DNA of 64,000 bases. Source: Sweltsa coloradensis. Taxonomy: Eukaryota > Arthropoda > Insecta > Plecoptera > Chloroperlidae. This document shows positions 1 through 11,919 of the stretch, piece after piece. Numbering within the stretch: the first letter of the stretch is position 1; each line of letters begins with the position of its first letter. Under the pieces are notes generated by a model. It made no database searches, was not told where the DNA came from, and saw nothing but the letters and a program-made list of their open reading frames with translations. The stretch spans positions 62,001-126,000 of the forward strand of contig JAMZAV010001462.1 in assembly GCA_024449915.1 (NCBI GenBank), read 5' to 3'. Position numbers and translations under genes: made by a program.

Positions 1-593
1 AGAAATGACACGCTACGAGTAGACCATCCCTCTGTGTATCACTAAGGTACTGCCCTACCGCAGCTGTTCCAGGTTGTTTTCAGCCGACCCTCTGGGAAAC
101 AGACACTGATAACCATATGGGATTTAAGTTCGAGGTTTACTCCTCTAGATCCGCTATGTTTTGCGTAACCAGTATCACCTCGTGGAGGGTGTGATTCTTC
201 ATCACGCATAGACGGTCTTGGGTGATGGAGAGGCTATAGGACGCCATGCCTAGAGTTACGCAATCACATACCCCTGTAGTGTACTCAATTCCACCACTTT
301 GTAAAATGTAATTTCCATCTACACTACTTATAGGATCAAAATTAAATTAACATATTCATGACCGGATGGACATTCTAAATGATTGGGCTACCTCAGATTT
401 TGCCGCCATTTAGTTTGAAAAAAAAACTTTCGATTAACTTTCATGTAACTTTTTAACTTTTTGAACGATTTTGCCACAAAACTAATGGCATTCAATCGAG
501 AACGAAGCTTGCAGATGGTCCAAATTTCAACTTGAACCGAGCCTCTGTTCGAACTTCGAACGTTATGGCAAGACATACAAACAAAAAAAAAAA

Positions 594-630
<37 letters not shown>

Positions 631-2033
631 AGTGACTATTTTTCCGGCAGAGTCAAATGGAAACGCTCGCTTAAAGATAGAAATTATTATAGGCCTATAT
701 ATTATTATTATTTATTTATTGTTTATCCTTGTTTGCTACATTTTCAAGAAACGGCGTCGACGCTAGCAAATATCTTGCTAAAACACTTAAAATCTGTGGA
801 AATCTCGTGCTGCGAAAAGCCTTGCTGAAGCACATAAAACTTACTAATAAAAGCAAAGAATCAGTAAAGTTTACACGAACGGTCAAAACTCAGAATATGT
901 AGGAAAAAAGTATTATGATGTTCATATTTCGTTATAATTTAATTATAAGCATGTTTGCTTTATTTGATACAAGGCGCCGCCTACCGAATTGTGCCGCCGT
1001 CCGCAGCCGCGGACGCCTTAAACCGGTCCTGTGCAATTTACAAAAAGTTTGGTGGACTGCAGTTTTGAATGTAATTTCCCATTCTTTTCCAACGTAGGTC
1101 TATCGTCGTAGGTCTACTGGCCAGCCAGCTGTGATTTGTATCGAACGCACATCTAATTTTTGCATGATGCTGCAACTTCTAGGCTCTCTAGCCCAAATGT
1201 TTGTTGTTTGTGTATGTGTCTCTCTTGCACTCACAGGCATGGGCATTTCTCGCTGGGCGGCAGATGGTCAGAAGGAAGGCTGATACAAACGCGGAGCGCC
1301 GAGTGCAGCTGGTCAAAACGTATCTTACGCAGAGAAAGTATATTTATTATTTAAGTTGTCCAAAATGCAAGAGCACGTATGGTGGATATGCATATGTATT
1401 AAAAATTAAAATAAATCAATAGTTAATAATGTTTTCAATTTTTATGTGAGCCTACTAAACTTATAGTAAATTTAAAAAATGAAAGTAATTTTACTCAACA
1501 TAATTACATAAATGAACAACTAGGTTGTGCAATTATTAATTATTCTTTGCTATTTTTTTTTTTACAAAAGGGTGAAAATGAATCGGCATCGGCAAAAAAG
1601 TGTAATCGGTCCAGCTCTTATTTATAATACTATTCATATGACTAACATAATACTCTGTTACTCGCCCTATTTTAACCAAATCGTAAGGTTCTTTTTCTTT
1701 TTATATTGTATACATAACATATTTATCAAGCAATGTAACCATCATATTTATTCATTAACTCATCTAAGTACCTAGCATTAACCTTGACGACGCCTATATT
1801 TGTATTGTGTACTAGTCAACAGACCAATAAAACTGAACTTCACATATTTCACCCTTGGCGATGAACTGGCGATAAACACATTTCTTGCAACATTTACAAA
1901 GTATTTAGGCCTACATAGGCATACGCCTATCAAGTTCAACACAAGCATCTATCGAGATTCATTTCTCCCCACCCTGCGCCAACTAGGTATCGCTTTACTT
2001 CATTCTGTAGTGCTACGATAATATTATCTTATA
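1..2033. other. non-coding stretch, no gene recognised
   Basis: AT-rich intronic or downstream DNA of the NUP210 locus. Short ORFs here have no recognisable domains. It holds an A-rich tract (581-629) and scattered copies of the GTAGGCCTA word. Around 1200-1250 there is a phrase (CTCTTGCACTCACAGGCATG) resembling one found inside several MITEs elsewhere in the window (near 47275 and 63237), so part of 950-1350 may be an old MITE whose ends are not recognisable. I searched the minus strand for a NUP210 transmembrane exon and saw none. Confidence 0.6.
581..629. repeat. poly(A) tract
   Basis: Nearly pure A run of about 49 bases with two C interruptions. There is no clear retroelement body upstream, so this is recorded as simple sequence. 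Confidence 0.95.
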
Positions 2034-2814
2034 CAGGGGTCGAAATTAACGCTCGCCCGAGGCTAGTGAAACTTTGCTCGGGCTAGTAAAAATCTAATTT
2101 CACTAGCTCGACAGGCGAGTACTTTTTCCAGAGTTCCCAATTGCTGTTCAAAAAATCTAAATATTTCGCACCAATCATCTAACGAGTTTCCAGTAGTTGT
2201 GCGCTACCTTCTATGGAAAATCGTTCTAAATATGTAATAAAAATAAAAATCTCTTAATTAAGGCAAATAATACTAATATTACGCTGAAAATTTGTTTCTG
2301 CTCATTCCCTAGTTCCTCAAACCCACACAGCCAGTGGTTTAGCCGAGGTAGTTTAACCGGTTCCCACTCGAACACCGAAGTTAAGCAAACTCGGGCGTGG
2401 TCAGGGGTAGAGTGGGTGACCGCTCTGCCGTGAAACTCACGTATATCGCTGGTTAGAGCAGATGGAGGGTTCGAGAGTTAGTGTAACGGCTTCGTTCTCC
2501 TCGACGTCTGCTCGGCAGTCCGGGTTAGTGGGGGAACCTATTATGACTGTCAAGGTTACACCGTCCTTTCGGATGGGATGTTAAGCCGTTGGTCCCCTTG
2601 GTACTTTCGAAAGGAGTAGGCTACAAGCCGGAACCGGGTTTCCCCTCCTCCCTTCTGTTCATACTTCATCCTCATCTATCACCACTCATCTCGAATAGCC
2701 AAAGTGCATTAATATGAGACGTTAAGAATATCCAATCCAATCAAACCCACACATCAAACCCGGTAAATATTGTGACTTAAAACATTCACGTATGATAGTT
2801 TTACATCAATATAA
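2034..2814. mobile_element. hAT-like element remnant, split by a 5S-SINE
   Basis: The left end CAGGGGTCGAAATTAACGC is the reverse complement of the right end of the better-preserved copy at 46417-47744. The segment at about 2755-2800 (AACATTCACGTATGA and neighbours) is the reverse complement of 46510-46550. The far end is missing: homology stops where a CTAGGGAAACGCC terminus (2815 on) begins. A complete 5S-derived SINE with its own target duplication sits inside. Confidence 0.7.
2330..2741 (+). mobile_element. 5S rRNA-derived SINE (SINE3 type)
   Basis: About the first 120 bases carry recognisable 5S rRNA gene sequence (CGAACACCGAAGTTAAGC, then TCGGGCGTGGTCAG and GTGGGTGACCGC), i.e. the internal RNA polymerase III control region. 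The body is unrelated, and the 3' end carries a short (AATCC)-type tail. A perfect 12-bp target duplication, CAAACCCACACA, flanks it at 2318-2329 and 2742-2753. A second copy on the minus strand is at 47893-48937. It is not a functional 5S gene: the 5S part is incomplete and diverged. Confidence 0.9.
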
Positions 2815-2870
2815 CTAGGGAAACGCCAAAGTCGTTGTTAAACGAGTGAGTGAGCCATTTGTTGAGTACA
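2815..2870 (+). repeat. single terminus of CTAGGGAAACGCC MITE
   Basis: The sequence from CTAGGGAAACGCC through GTTGAGTAC matches the left end of the element at 44003-46222. No matching opposite end was found nearby, so this is a broken copy or an end left by a deletion. Confidence 0.6.
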
Positions 2871-3057
2871 TTTGAAAAATCTAAACAAATGGTATTGATA
2901 TTTTAAAAAACAAATTTTTATTTATTGTAGGTTACATTCCACATTTTAAACCAAGGGTCAAGACAACTTACTTGTATGTCCTATGTAAAACTGTACTACC
3001 ACTACCGTACATGTAAAAAATAGTCATGTAAATAAAACGTTCTATATATCCATCTAT

Positions 3058-3220
3058 CATTGCTCTCTTAACTGTCCTCCATTCCCAATGTTAGTGCAGA
3101 CGTACATTGCACATTGCTCTCTTACCTGTCCTCCATTCCCTATGTTAGTGCAGACGTACATTGCACATTGCTGTCTTAACTGTCCTCCCTATGTTAGTGC
3201 ATACAATATTGCAAATTGCT
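3058..3220. repeat. 54-bp tandem repeat, about 3 copies
   Basis: Units beginning CATTGCTCTCTTAACTGTCC start at about 3058, 3112 and 3166. The third is shortened. The repeat lies just downstream of the NUP210 donor at 3255 on the transcribed (minus) strand and is read through by a spurious plus-strand ORF. Confidence 0.85.
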
Positions 3221-3255
3221 CTATTTATGGTGGTCACATCAGTTTGAAGGCTTAC

Positions 3256-3423
3256 CTGGATTGTCTGTCTCGTGAGCTCGGAATGTATGACCACCTGCAT
3301 GTCTTTGCTGTGTTCTCTGAACACCGAGTACTGTGGGCTGAGGTAGACATGATACGACATTGTTGTGGGCCCATGCATCTCCATCGAGCCGATAGTCATG
3401 GCCTGGTGAGGTTCTGCCACCAC
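3256..3423 (-). CDS. NUP210: NUP210 (gp210) internal exon, last one found in window
   Basis: This 168-bp, 56-codon exon (phase 0 to 0) has a TTCTAG acceptor and a CAG|GTAAGC donor. The peptide begins VVAEPHQAMTIGSMEMHGPT and continues MSYHVYLSP, with VVIHSELTRQTIQ at the end. It fits human gp210 VKSGSPAVLAFAKEKSFG, ITYTVGVLDP and TLTFSSPVTNQAI, the segment just before the last lumenal strand and the membrane span. Identity is modest, but the splice sites, matching phase and position make it credible. The exon for the transmembrane helix and tail was not found in 1-3255. Confidence 0.75.
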
Positions 3424-3661
3424 CTAGAACCAAAGCAAGCAAACTTTGTGTTGAAATATGATATCCGAGGAGCGAGCCTTTAAAAACAAATTACAGCCAA
3501 CCCAAAAAACAAAAATTCCCCACTTAAGGGAATTATTTACATTTAATACGGGAATTTTCCAGGGTATATACCCGCTCCGGGGAATATTTCCCGAGGTCCC
3601 ATCAGCCATCACTAATCATGATGCTTTGTCTTTATTTAGGTTAAATTTTTAAGGTTGAATT

Positions 3662-3864
3662 GGTACTTGTTCATTATAGGGACCCCCTTCGAAAAGGAAT
3701 TTAGGTTAGGGGGTTGGAGGGGGGGGGGGGGGCGCGAAGCGCCGTGGGGGGGAGCATGAAGTGCATTGCCGTAGTCAGCTAGGCCCCTTTCACGGCGCTT
3801 TGCGCCCCCCCCACTCTCAACCTACTATTCACTTTTCAGGGGGTACCATTAATGAACAAGTACC
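3662..3864. mobile_element. hAT-type MITE, GGTACTTGTTCATTA family
   Basis: A 203-bp element with inverted ends GGTACTTGTTCATTA and a perfect 8-bp target duplication GTTGAATT (3654-3661 and 3865-3872). The interior is G- and C-rich and itself folds (GCGAAGCGCCGTG against CACGGCGCTTTGCGC). Larger and truncated relatives lie at 36837-37391 and about 32586-32700. The 8-bp duplication is typical of hAT (and P) elements. Confidence 0.88.
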
Positions 3865-3872
3865 GTTGAATT

Positions 3873-6800
3873 TGACGTATAATGATATATGTAATTAAGA
3901 GAGAAGAGTGAAGAGTTAAAAATTTTACTTTTTAAAAGGTGGTTGCTACTTGTCTGGAATTATGACTTTATTAACCTTTTAAGTGCTAAGTATGTTTTGG
4001 AGTGTTAATAACCCTGTGCTGAGTTATCAACAAAATTAACTTTTCAGAAAAAGAGAAAGAGGTGGGTTAGTTTCCAAATTATGTGACATGTTTGAAAAAC
4101 CATAATTCTCTGCCATACAATTGAAGACCAACCCCATAACAACCCCCCCCCCCCCACCACCACCACCAAAACACAGATAAAGGGGTATAGTTCCCAAAAT
4201 CATGTAAAATATTTGTAAAATGTAAAATACTGGTTTGTTATGTTGACATTTATGTATTGAATTGTAATGCTCTCTAACGTCGACGATTGGAACTCCGTGA
4301 ATAGAACTCCGACGTCAACATCTCACTGCTATAGTGCATTCTGAAAACATTTACCAAATACCCAAAAAAACGGAAAGTCGGGTAGTGACTTTTGACTGTC
4401 GGGTCGGTCAGCAATTACCCGACCCGACCCAAAATTTTGGGTACCCACACAATCCTAGTAAAGACTACTATTATTTGGCAATTTTATAAATATTTGTATG
4501 TTTTTACACAGGCTTGTTAAGTTGTCAAGTGGTTAATCTCAGTAATCCATAAACTAATGTTTAAATTCATATTTTGATGGAACCGGAACCGAAAAATCGG
4601 GTACGTCACTACCCGGAACCGGAACCGAAACCAAAACCTGGAACCGCGCATCCCTAATTTTTTATTTACAATACAATTAATGAATAGCCTTAAAGGGGTA
4701 TTTAACCGCTAAACTCAAAAAATATATTTCATTCAGGCTACCTAGTAATGAATTTAGCAATTAAGGTTTATCCAGACACCGCGCAACGAAGCTAAAACAG
4801 CGCTGGCGTAGTAGGCCAGCATTGCAGATGTTACTTTCTATCGGCATTTACGCTTTAAAAGTTCACCGTTTTCCCTACAGGTGGCAGAGTGTAAAACCCT
4901 TCGGGCGGTAGGTAAGGGTAGGTTTTTGGCTGGTGCTTGTATCTTGTGATGTGATCCGTCGAGGCCGTTGCAAGAAGTGGGAGCGGCCGGAGGGTATTCT
5001 TTCCATTGACCAGAATAACTCAGGTTCAGGTAGTCGCCCTTGCCCCATTTCCTACAATAGCGATTTCCAAGTTTACATGAGAACAGGCTTGTTTGACAAC
5101 CAGTGAACCAAGTGTGTTTCCGAATCATTTCAACTGAGTCTGATATGAATATTATAAAGCATAAATGTATTTTATAGTGTTTGGCCCGCTAAGAACCAGA
5201 ACCAGACCATAATTTGGAATTGTCTTGTTTATGTTAGAATGCCGACTGCTAAGTGCTAGTAAATATTACGTAACTTCCCATCACTGCGTGAATTATTTGA
5301 CACCCATGAGGAAATATGTGTAATTCCGTGCGTAGTGACAACGATCACCGGGATAAGAACAATGTAACATTGTCATGTGATTGGTCAACGATCTAAATGC
5401 GATTACTGTAAAATATTTATTTTTTAAAACGGTAGACAGCAAAACATTCAGAACAATATTTGTCACAGTATTGTTAGCTAATTTTCTTTCAAACTTATAT
5501 ATTTAATCGCGCGCTCGAGTGGTGGGGACCGGCAGCGGAGTGATTGCGCCTTGCCTCTCAACTCTATTATTGCATCATGCTATATTCAGAATAGTGTTGA
5601 TAGAAGGAGGATTCTGGAATCGCAACTATTTTTTGTTGATAATTTTATTTTATCGTTTTATTTTAACGTTATTATTCTATATATTCGATGTGTATTCATT
5701 ACATTCAATTGATCATCTTTCGATTTTACAAACATCGATTATTAATCGGATAATAATGTAGGCCTACATTAAAATGTCGATTACCGATTGTCACAAGTAG
5801 CATCGAACGGCAACCCTACTATCTTCTGCCTTGGTTTTGCGTTGTAAAAATTATGTGTGGTTTTAGGGCTATAATAATAGTGCAAACATTTGTGATTTGA
5901 GAGCACGGTGAAGAAATAAATGTGATTGTTTTATCTCCATTGATGTGCAAAGTTACCCATTATTATTTATTACATGCTGACTAATGAGTGACGTCATGAC
6001 GCATACACAGTGGTGACCACTTTCGCAGTTCGCTCGCAATGAGTTCTTAGTTCAAATCACAGATAACAGAGTACACTATTATCTGTGGTTCAAATGCATC
6101 TCAACATAGTAATAATTTATTTCAATAGAATAACCATTATTTTTTTAACCTTTATTTTGTCGGACCACAACCAAACCAACACACCCGTAGGCCTACTGTC
6201 AAGTTCTACAACCCTACGCCGGCGCCCTGACTCGCCCATACATTCCACCAGCTGTGGAGAGCAGGTTGAATGGAATGGTGCCCTGATTAGAGCAAGGAAT
6301 TACCTTTCAAAAATAAAATGTAAACAAAACATTATGAGCAGAGCCATGGTTATCGTGATTAGGAAAATGAAATTATATTTTATACATTTTACTTTGCTCA
6401 TTCACGTCTGTTAATAAATTGATCTTTTATAAATCATGTCAACAGAATTTATTTAATTATTTGTCGCCGCTAGCCGGGAAACACTCCCATAGGTGAAATT
6501 GATTATTAGTGTTATAACGATTCAGAAATAACAAAACCAGTTGGATTTAGTCATTTGTGATTTGCTATCCATTTACAAACAGTTATTCACATTTTTAGCA
6601 TAATAGAACAAAACATCCAGTCGTTTATGTAATTATGCCGATTGAGCTTCGAAAGAAGGAAATGTGTCACGTACATCTAGCTGCAAAGACAGGTAGGGCC
6701 TAGTACAGTTCCACTCTTCAACAAGTTCTTACAATTAATTGTATTTGATTACCTCTATCTCTGAATGCTAGTTGCATCTAAATTCTAAAGAGTAGAGATA

Positions 6801-6935
6801 ATATGATAATTGGTTGGCGCAAAGTATATGTGTCAACTGAAACACAGCTTTCATATTTCAATATTTACAGATGCATACTTGCCTTATTGCGTACATACGT
6901 AGGCCTACATACATGTATGTAGCCTACATGTACAC
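3873..6935. other. non-coding stretch with a partial MITE near 4360-4660
   Basis: No gene recognised. The interval 4360-4660 has paired motifs (GGGTAGTGAC / GTCACTACCCG, and GGGTACCC words) and an end GCGCATCCCTAA, resembling the TAGGGATGAC MITEs at 13454 and 46686, but clean termini are not visible. An open frame at 4838-5128 (minus) has no recognisable domain. There are poly(C) at 4142-4155 and many GGCCTA words. Confidence 0.5.
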
Positions 6936-7100
6936 ACATTGTTGAAATTAGGCTTTTCAGACCGGGGGGTTTGGGGGGGGGCAACAATAGCGCCGCTGGC
7001 GAAAATTTAGAATTTCAGGTTTTTAGAGTGCGTTTGATGCGTCCTTGAAAAATGTTGTGCTCTAAATGCAATACCAAAATAATGTAGTTTTTGTGCAGTC
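6936..7100. repeat. one-ended fragment of CAGTGTTGAAT hAT-type MITE
   Basis: The sequence from CATTGTTGAAATTAGGC onward, including GCGCCGCTGGCGAAAATTT and TTTTAGAGTGCGTTTGATGC, matches the left half of the complete element at 50967-51819 and the interior of 30684-31287. No right end was found. Confidence 0.6.
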
Positions 7101-9012
7101 GATTTATAGACTACGGTTATTTGATTATATGATTATCATGTGTGTATATAATATATATGTATGAATTCATAATTCGGTTTTCTCGACAGCCGAAAAATGG
7201 TTGCTTACGAACTCACACTTACGGTGCCGATTGCTTTGTGTCCCGCGTCCTGTTATTTTCTTCAAGCGACCGCCCTATGTGGCTTTGGTCATTGCGCACT
7301 ACTTACGCACAATTACATGAAGACAAGGTCGTAGCCCCCCACCTGCTACCTGCCAAAGGCCAGGCAAACCCTCACGCCAATGAATGAAACCAGGTGAAAC
7401 ACAGAACGAAGGTCCAAGGTCCCCCTTCCCTTCCCCTCCCATAGCCCATACGACTGGCTGGCACATAATAATGTGGAAATAGGCAAACCATCCCGATTGT
7501 CATCTTTATTTGTGAGGAAGATTGAGTATGCAGAGAAAACTCTGTTGAATAACTATTAATTACAGATTTGTTGTTTTTACTACGTTCCGTAAAATATTTT
7601 GCCCGATACTGACTACAGATGACATAAATGAAATCGTCAAACTCGTGAAATTGTTTGAAATCACTTGCAAATGAATAGAAATTAGAATGATTTAATTATT
7701 ATAACCGTGCGCGATCTCGGGATAGAAAGGCAACAATATGCGACATGCATTGTAAGTTGCAGATGTTGTGGCATCTGTTACTATTTCAAGTGGATCTTGC
7801 AAAATAAAATGGAGTCAACTCAATCATTGTGTAAACAATATAAAATAAAAAATAAATAAATATGTTTTGAGATCAAAGGATATATCGAGAAACTATAGAC
7901 GCAAGTCCAGCAAATTTGACAGGTGGTAGATAGTATCACACTCGTAGATCGTGTACGTCTGTAAGACGATCGTCCGCGCGGCGCTAGTTCGCAGGACCAA
8001 TTATCGCAGGCAGAGGATCGAACTCGCGTCCCGAAAGGAGTTGTCATTGCATCGATACCTTTCTATTATACAATTTTCAGGGCAACATTTCGCCTGAAAT
8101 CGAGTTTTAGGACATCAAGCATAATGCAGTCCACGCAAGATTTATGCCTACGGCGGTAAACTAGTTGAAGTTTCCGCCCCCAAGAGTGAGAGTGGACAAG
8201 CCAACAAGGTCAAGAAGTAAAATTTCCAAGGGTGGCTAGAGTATGCCTATGCTATCGCTACTATAATATGCAATGCATCACATAATAAATACAAAATATA
8301 CATAACATATCTACAAAGATTCATACATACATACATTATACACGTTGGCATGATTTTCTTATGCGAATAAACATAATATTAGGAAATCATATTGTTCTTT
8401 TACCAAACCAATAAAAGATTTTAGAATAAAGCATTCTATTCAGCTTCATTCACTTCACTTCACAACACCGACAACGATTTCCTGACGATTTGGCGAGCTC
8501 ACGTTGAACCTGCCGCCACTGTCAAAAAGATTGCAATGCGAGTGAGCTACCGACCGCCGAGGCGAGGGTGGAGATGGTTATGCGTGCTGACGCGCAGCGC
8601 CAGTAGACGGTAAAAAATCTGTCGTGGAGCGTCGAAACGGGTAGACTTTTACAGGGTCTTGGTGTTTCAAGGAAATTAAATAAAGTATGCGTTCGAATTA
8701 CGATCGGAAAACGAATTTAGAACTAGAAGAGTACCCCATTTGGTTGATATCTCGTCAATAAATTTGAGTGTAAAAAAGTCAACCAAACGACACTACAAAA
8801 ACCTCAAATTTTATTCAAAAACATGGGCGGGGAAAAAAGGTCATAAGTACTAATCCATTCTGATTTCTGATAAACTTCACCAAACTTGATAAACATAATA
8901 ACAACTAGATGACAAACTTATTTGAAAAAATTAGGTTAATCTGAAAAGCCGTTCTTTATATTTCATTGAACTCGCCGCATGCAAATTAAACAGCCGGTAC
9001 GCCCGTAAATAG

Positions 9013-9044
<32 letters not shown>

Positions 9045-9110
9045 AGTGTAGTATGTAATTACAAAACACTTTGCAACAAAACAACACCATTTAAATGAAA
9101 ACAATTTAGC
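7101..9110. other. non-coding stretch, nothing recognised
   Basis: Mixed-composition intronic DNA with a 27-bp poly(T) run near 9018-9044. Short ORFs (7142-7387 plus, 7820-8047 minus) have no domain or splice context to support them. Confidence 0.5.
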
Positions 9111-9658
9111 TGCTGGAATAGCCTTAACAGAAAATTATTGGGGCCACCATGACCTCCCAAAAAATTGTCAAACATGACATTTTTCGAGCTAGGTCCCATC
9201 GGCAAAAATCTCCCATAAGAAATAACATGGGGACGATCTTTATGCCCCGTGACCTTGGAGGATTTTGATCCAAAAAAATATTGGCCATCATGGACGTACT
9301 CGACAGCCTTTTCTGTAAATTCTCTATATTTTGTTTTGTAATTTGGGCAAGTAGTTCGGTCAAAATATGCTGATGACCAAGATGAGGTGTGATTTTGGAA
9401 TGCATATTTTTGAGTGTTTGAGGGTATATTTGGGCACAGTTTCAAGACACGATGTTATAAAGGGGCATTTTAGATTGGTACTATGCTCTAGTATCTATGT
9501 CGACCAAAAACGAAGCAGGTTAAAGCCGATTTAGGAAATTTTCCAAAACACCCATTTTCGCCAATTTCTTGATCAAAAAATTAAAAAATTCGTGTTCAAT
9601 CACAGTTACAAGATATAATTTTTTAAACGGTCATTTAAGTGTAGTATTGTGCTATAGA

Positions 9659-10199
9659 TAGAGGTAATGAGAAATGGTGATATAAAAACCCAAATTTCGT
9701 TTTAAAAAACCCAAATTTCGCGTTTTTTGCGATTTCAAAAAAATTGTCAAAAAGTTACTAAAAAATCAAACAATCATAAAAAAAAATTGTATGCAGTGTT
9801 GTTTTGGTATACTATTTTCGCGGAAGCCGTGATACGCGCCGTTATTTTTAAGGTCTATTTCCGTGGAGCCCGTGACGTCACGGTACCCCGCCTACCGCGC
9901 GCGTAATATTCGGTCTGGACCGGCACCTCCACCAAAACTGGACCGGCACCTCCACATCACTTCACATTTTGCACACTAAAAGGTCCAATTTCGCGATTTA
10001 ATTCGCGTTTTGACCAGTTTGATACAATTTCGTGCGTTATTTCGCGCTATACACGAAATTTCGCGAAATTCGCGTTTTCAAAATGTGTTTTTTCCATCTC
10101 TAAATGATGTAATTCGTCGACAATATTACATTTTAGGCAATAAAAAGCACATTTAAAAAAATTCGCAAATTTCGTTATCACCATTTTTCACTACCTCTA
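9659..10199. mobile_element. hAT MITE, TAGAGGTAGTGA family
   Basis: A 541-bp element with termini TAGAGGTARTGARAAATGG and a perfect 8-bp target duplication GCTATAGA (9651-9658 and 10200-10207). The interior repeats AAATTTCGCG-type words and a GGTGGAGGTGCCGG motif also present in the 708-bp MITEs. A copy in the opposite orientation, enlarged by insertions, is at 44117-46136. It may sit inside an older element, since GGAATAGCCTTAA (about 9115) and TTAAGGCTATTCC (about 10250) form an outer inverted pair. Confidence 0.92.
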
Positions 10200-10264
10200 G
10201 CTATAGATCACGTGGTAAAAAATAATTTTTGGGGTTTTTAGCCCCTTTAAGGCTATTCCATAGC

Positions 10265-11895
10265 ACTCGTACTGATATAATGAAAATCAATGGAAAATGC
10301 ATCAAAGTTAGTTGAATGAAAGAGGAACTTGAATAAAAAAGAAGAGAAAAAAAAACATTCTTTTTGGACGGGACAAAAGCTCCATTTTGGCTATTATATG
10401 AAAATTTTGGGGTCAATAAGAAAATGTTAGTTCTAGGTGCAATACTTAATTTTCAGCTAGCCTATGATACTTTTTTATTGTTTCGATACCTACACCTTTG
10501 TATCCATACTGAGTACAAGGAAAAATAATTTTCTAAAATTATGTTTGATGTGAATTTTTTTTTGTCACATGGTACAAATAAGAGTTTTGAACCGGTGGAC
10601 GAAAGAAATCGTACAGTAAATGTTATTTCAGAAAATTATTTTCTAGGGGTGTGCGAATATTCGAAATTTTCGAAGTATTCGAGAATAATTTACTATTCGG
10701 ATTCGATTCGAAACTCGAATAGTAACTATTCGAATTTCCGAAGTATTCGATTTGAAATTCCCGCTAGTATGCAGGAAACTACATTACCGATCGACGCACC
10801 CTATCGTCAACTCCGCGCAACGTGTTTCAGCGGTCGTACCAACCAAACCAAGCTGTACCAACTTCGACAAACAACAGCATCTGATGTCACCGTTGTAACG
10901 ACGTCGTTGAACGTAAGAAATTACTCCGAAAACGTGATACAAACCTCATCTTTCTTGCGAAAAAGTTCTAAACATGGTCTTTTCTCGGGTAAATGCTCAT
11001 GTAAAAACCCGCATAGGGCTCTCGTGCTTACAGATTACGAAGAAGAAGCGGGCCTTGAGCCCGAAACGGACATAGCCCTAGGCGTAGGCTAGGCTAGCCT
11101 AGGCCATTGAATAACCAGTATAAAGCCTAGGCCTAGCCTTACCCGCTTCAAAGTCTAGGCCCTAGCCTACGGCAAAAAAAGTGCGATTTGGTACTTTTTC
11201 AACCCAAAAGGGAACGAAGCCGAATGTATGCATTGCAAAAAAATTAAAAACCCCCACAGGTCAGAACAACGAACATTGTTTTTAATTCCCTGTGCTTTGC
11301 ACAATGCTAGGCCTAGGGCCTAGGCCCCTAGCCTACCTAGACCTAGGCCCTAGGCTAGCCTGCCTAGGCCTAGGCCTAGTGCTAGGCTAGGGGCTAGCCA
11401 TTGAATTTTGCCAAGGCTAGCCTAGGGTAGGGCCTAGACCTAGGACCAAAGATCCTATTATTAATTAATAATATTAATATTAATAGCTATAATAAATAAA
11501 ACTTAAAAACAACTAAATGTTTATTTTTATGTGTGCGTTTTGACAACTATTCGATATTCGACTTCGATATTCGACTTTTTTATTGTGTACTATTCGATAT
11601 TCGTATTCGAACTCAAAAATCACTATTCGCACACCCCTATAATATTTTCCCTTGAACTCAGAACGGAGACAAAGGTGTGTTGAAACAATAAAAAAAAATC
11701 AGAGCTTAAAATTAAGTATTGCCTAGAACTAGTACCTAGAACTAACATTTTCTTATTGACCCAAAATTTGCATACAATAGCCAAAATGGAGCTTTTGTCC
11801 CGTAAAAAAAAAGTTTTTTCTTTTAGTTCAAGTTCCTCTTTCATTCAACTAACTTTCATGCATTTTCCATTGACTTTCAAAATATCTGTACGAGT
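10265..11895. repeat. large inverted repeat enclosing a hAT element
   Basis: The arm 10265-10525 is the reverse complement of 11648-11895: for example AAAATGCATCAAAGTTAGTT against AACTAACTTTCATGCATTTT, and CAATACTTAATTTT against AAAATTAAGTATTG. The arms have diverged by substitutions and small indels. The hAT element at 10644-11639 lies between them. I saw no unambiguous target duplication for the outer structure. Confidence 0.75.
10644..11639. mobile_element. hAT-like element, TAGGGGTGTGCGAAT ends, CCTAGG-rich core
   Basis: Termini TAGGGGTGTGCGAATATTCG and TAGGGGTGTGCGAATAGTG in inverted orientation. Both subterminal regions are dense in ATTCGAA/TTCGAATA words. The middle (about 11085-11455) is packed with CCTAGG/GGCCTA repeats. 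No transposase is recognisable: the 183-aa plus-strand ORF starting at 10541 begins outside the element and runs through the subterminal repeats, so it is probably not a gene. No clean 8-bp duplication was found. Confidence 0.75.
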
Positions 11896-11919
11896 GCACT
11901 CACTCACACACTCACTCAC

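Noticed and set aside
2330..2460. possible 5S rRNA gene
   Set aside because: Only part of the 5S sequence is present and it continues into a SINE body with a target duplication on each side.
3088..3483. 131-aa plus-strand frame with repeated LVQTYIAHC
   Set aside because: The repetition is the 54-bp tandem repeat, and the rest is the antisense of the gp210 exon at 3256-3423.
4838..5128. 96-aa minus-strand frame as a candidate gp210 terminal exon
   Set aside because: No transmembrane segment, no similarity to gp210 and no suitable acceptor/donor pair; it also lies upstream of the 3256-3423 exon, where order and phase already fit.
9059..9445. 128-aa and 93-aa overlapping minus-strand frames
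   Set aside because: Two frames are open over the same AT-biased repeat stretch; no domain, no splice sites fitting gp210, and the order of gp210 exons leaves no room for them.
10541..11092. 183-aa open frame on the plus strand
   Set aside because: It runs through the ATTCGAA subterminal repeats of a hAT-like element, starts outside the element and has no domain or splice context. The openness comes from repeat composition.
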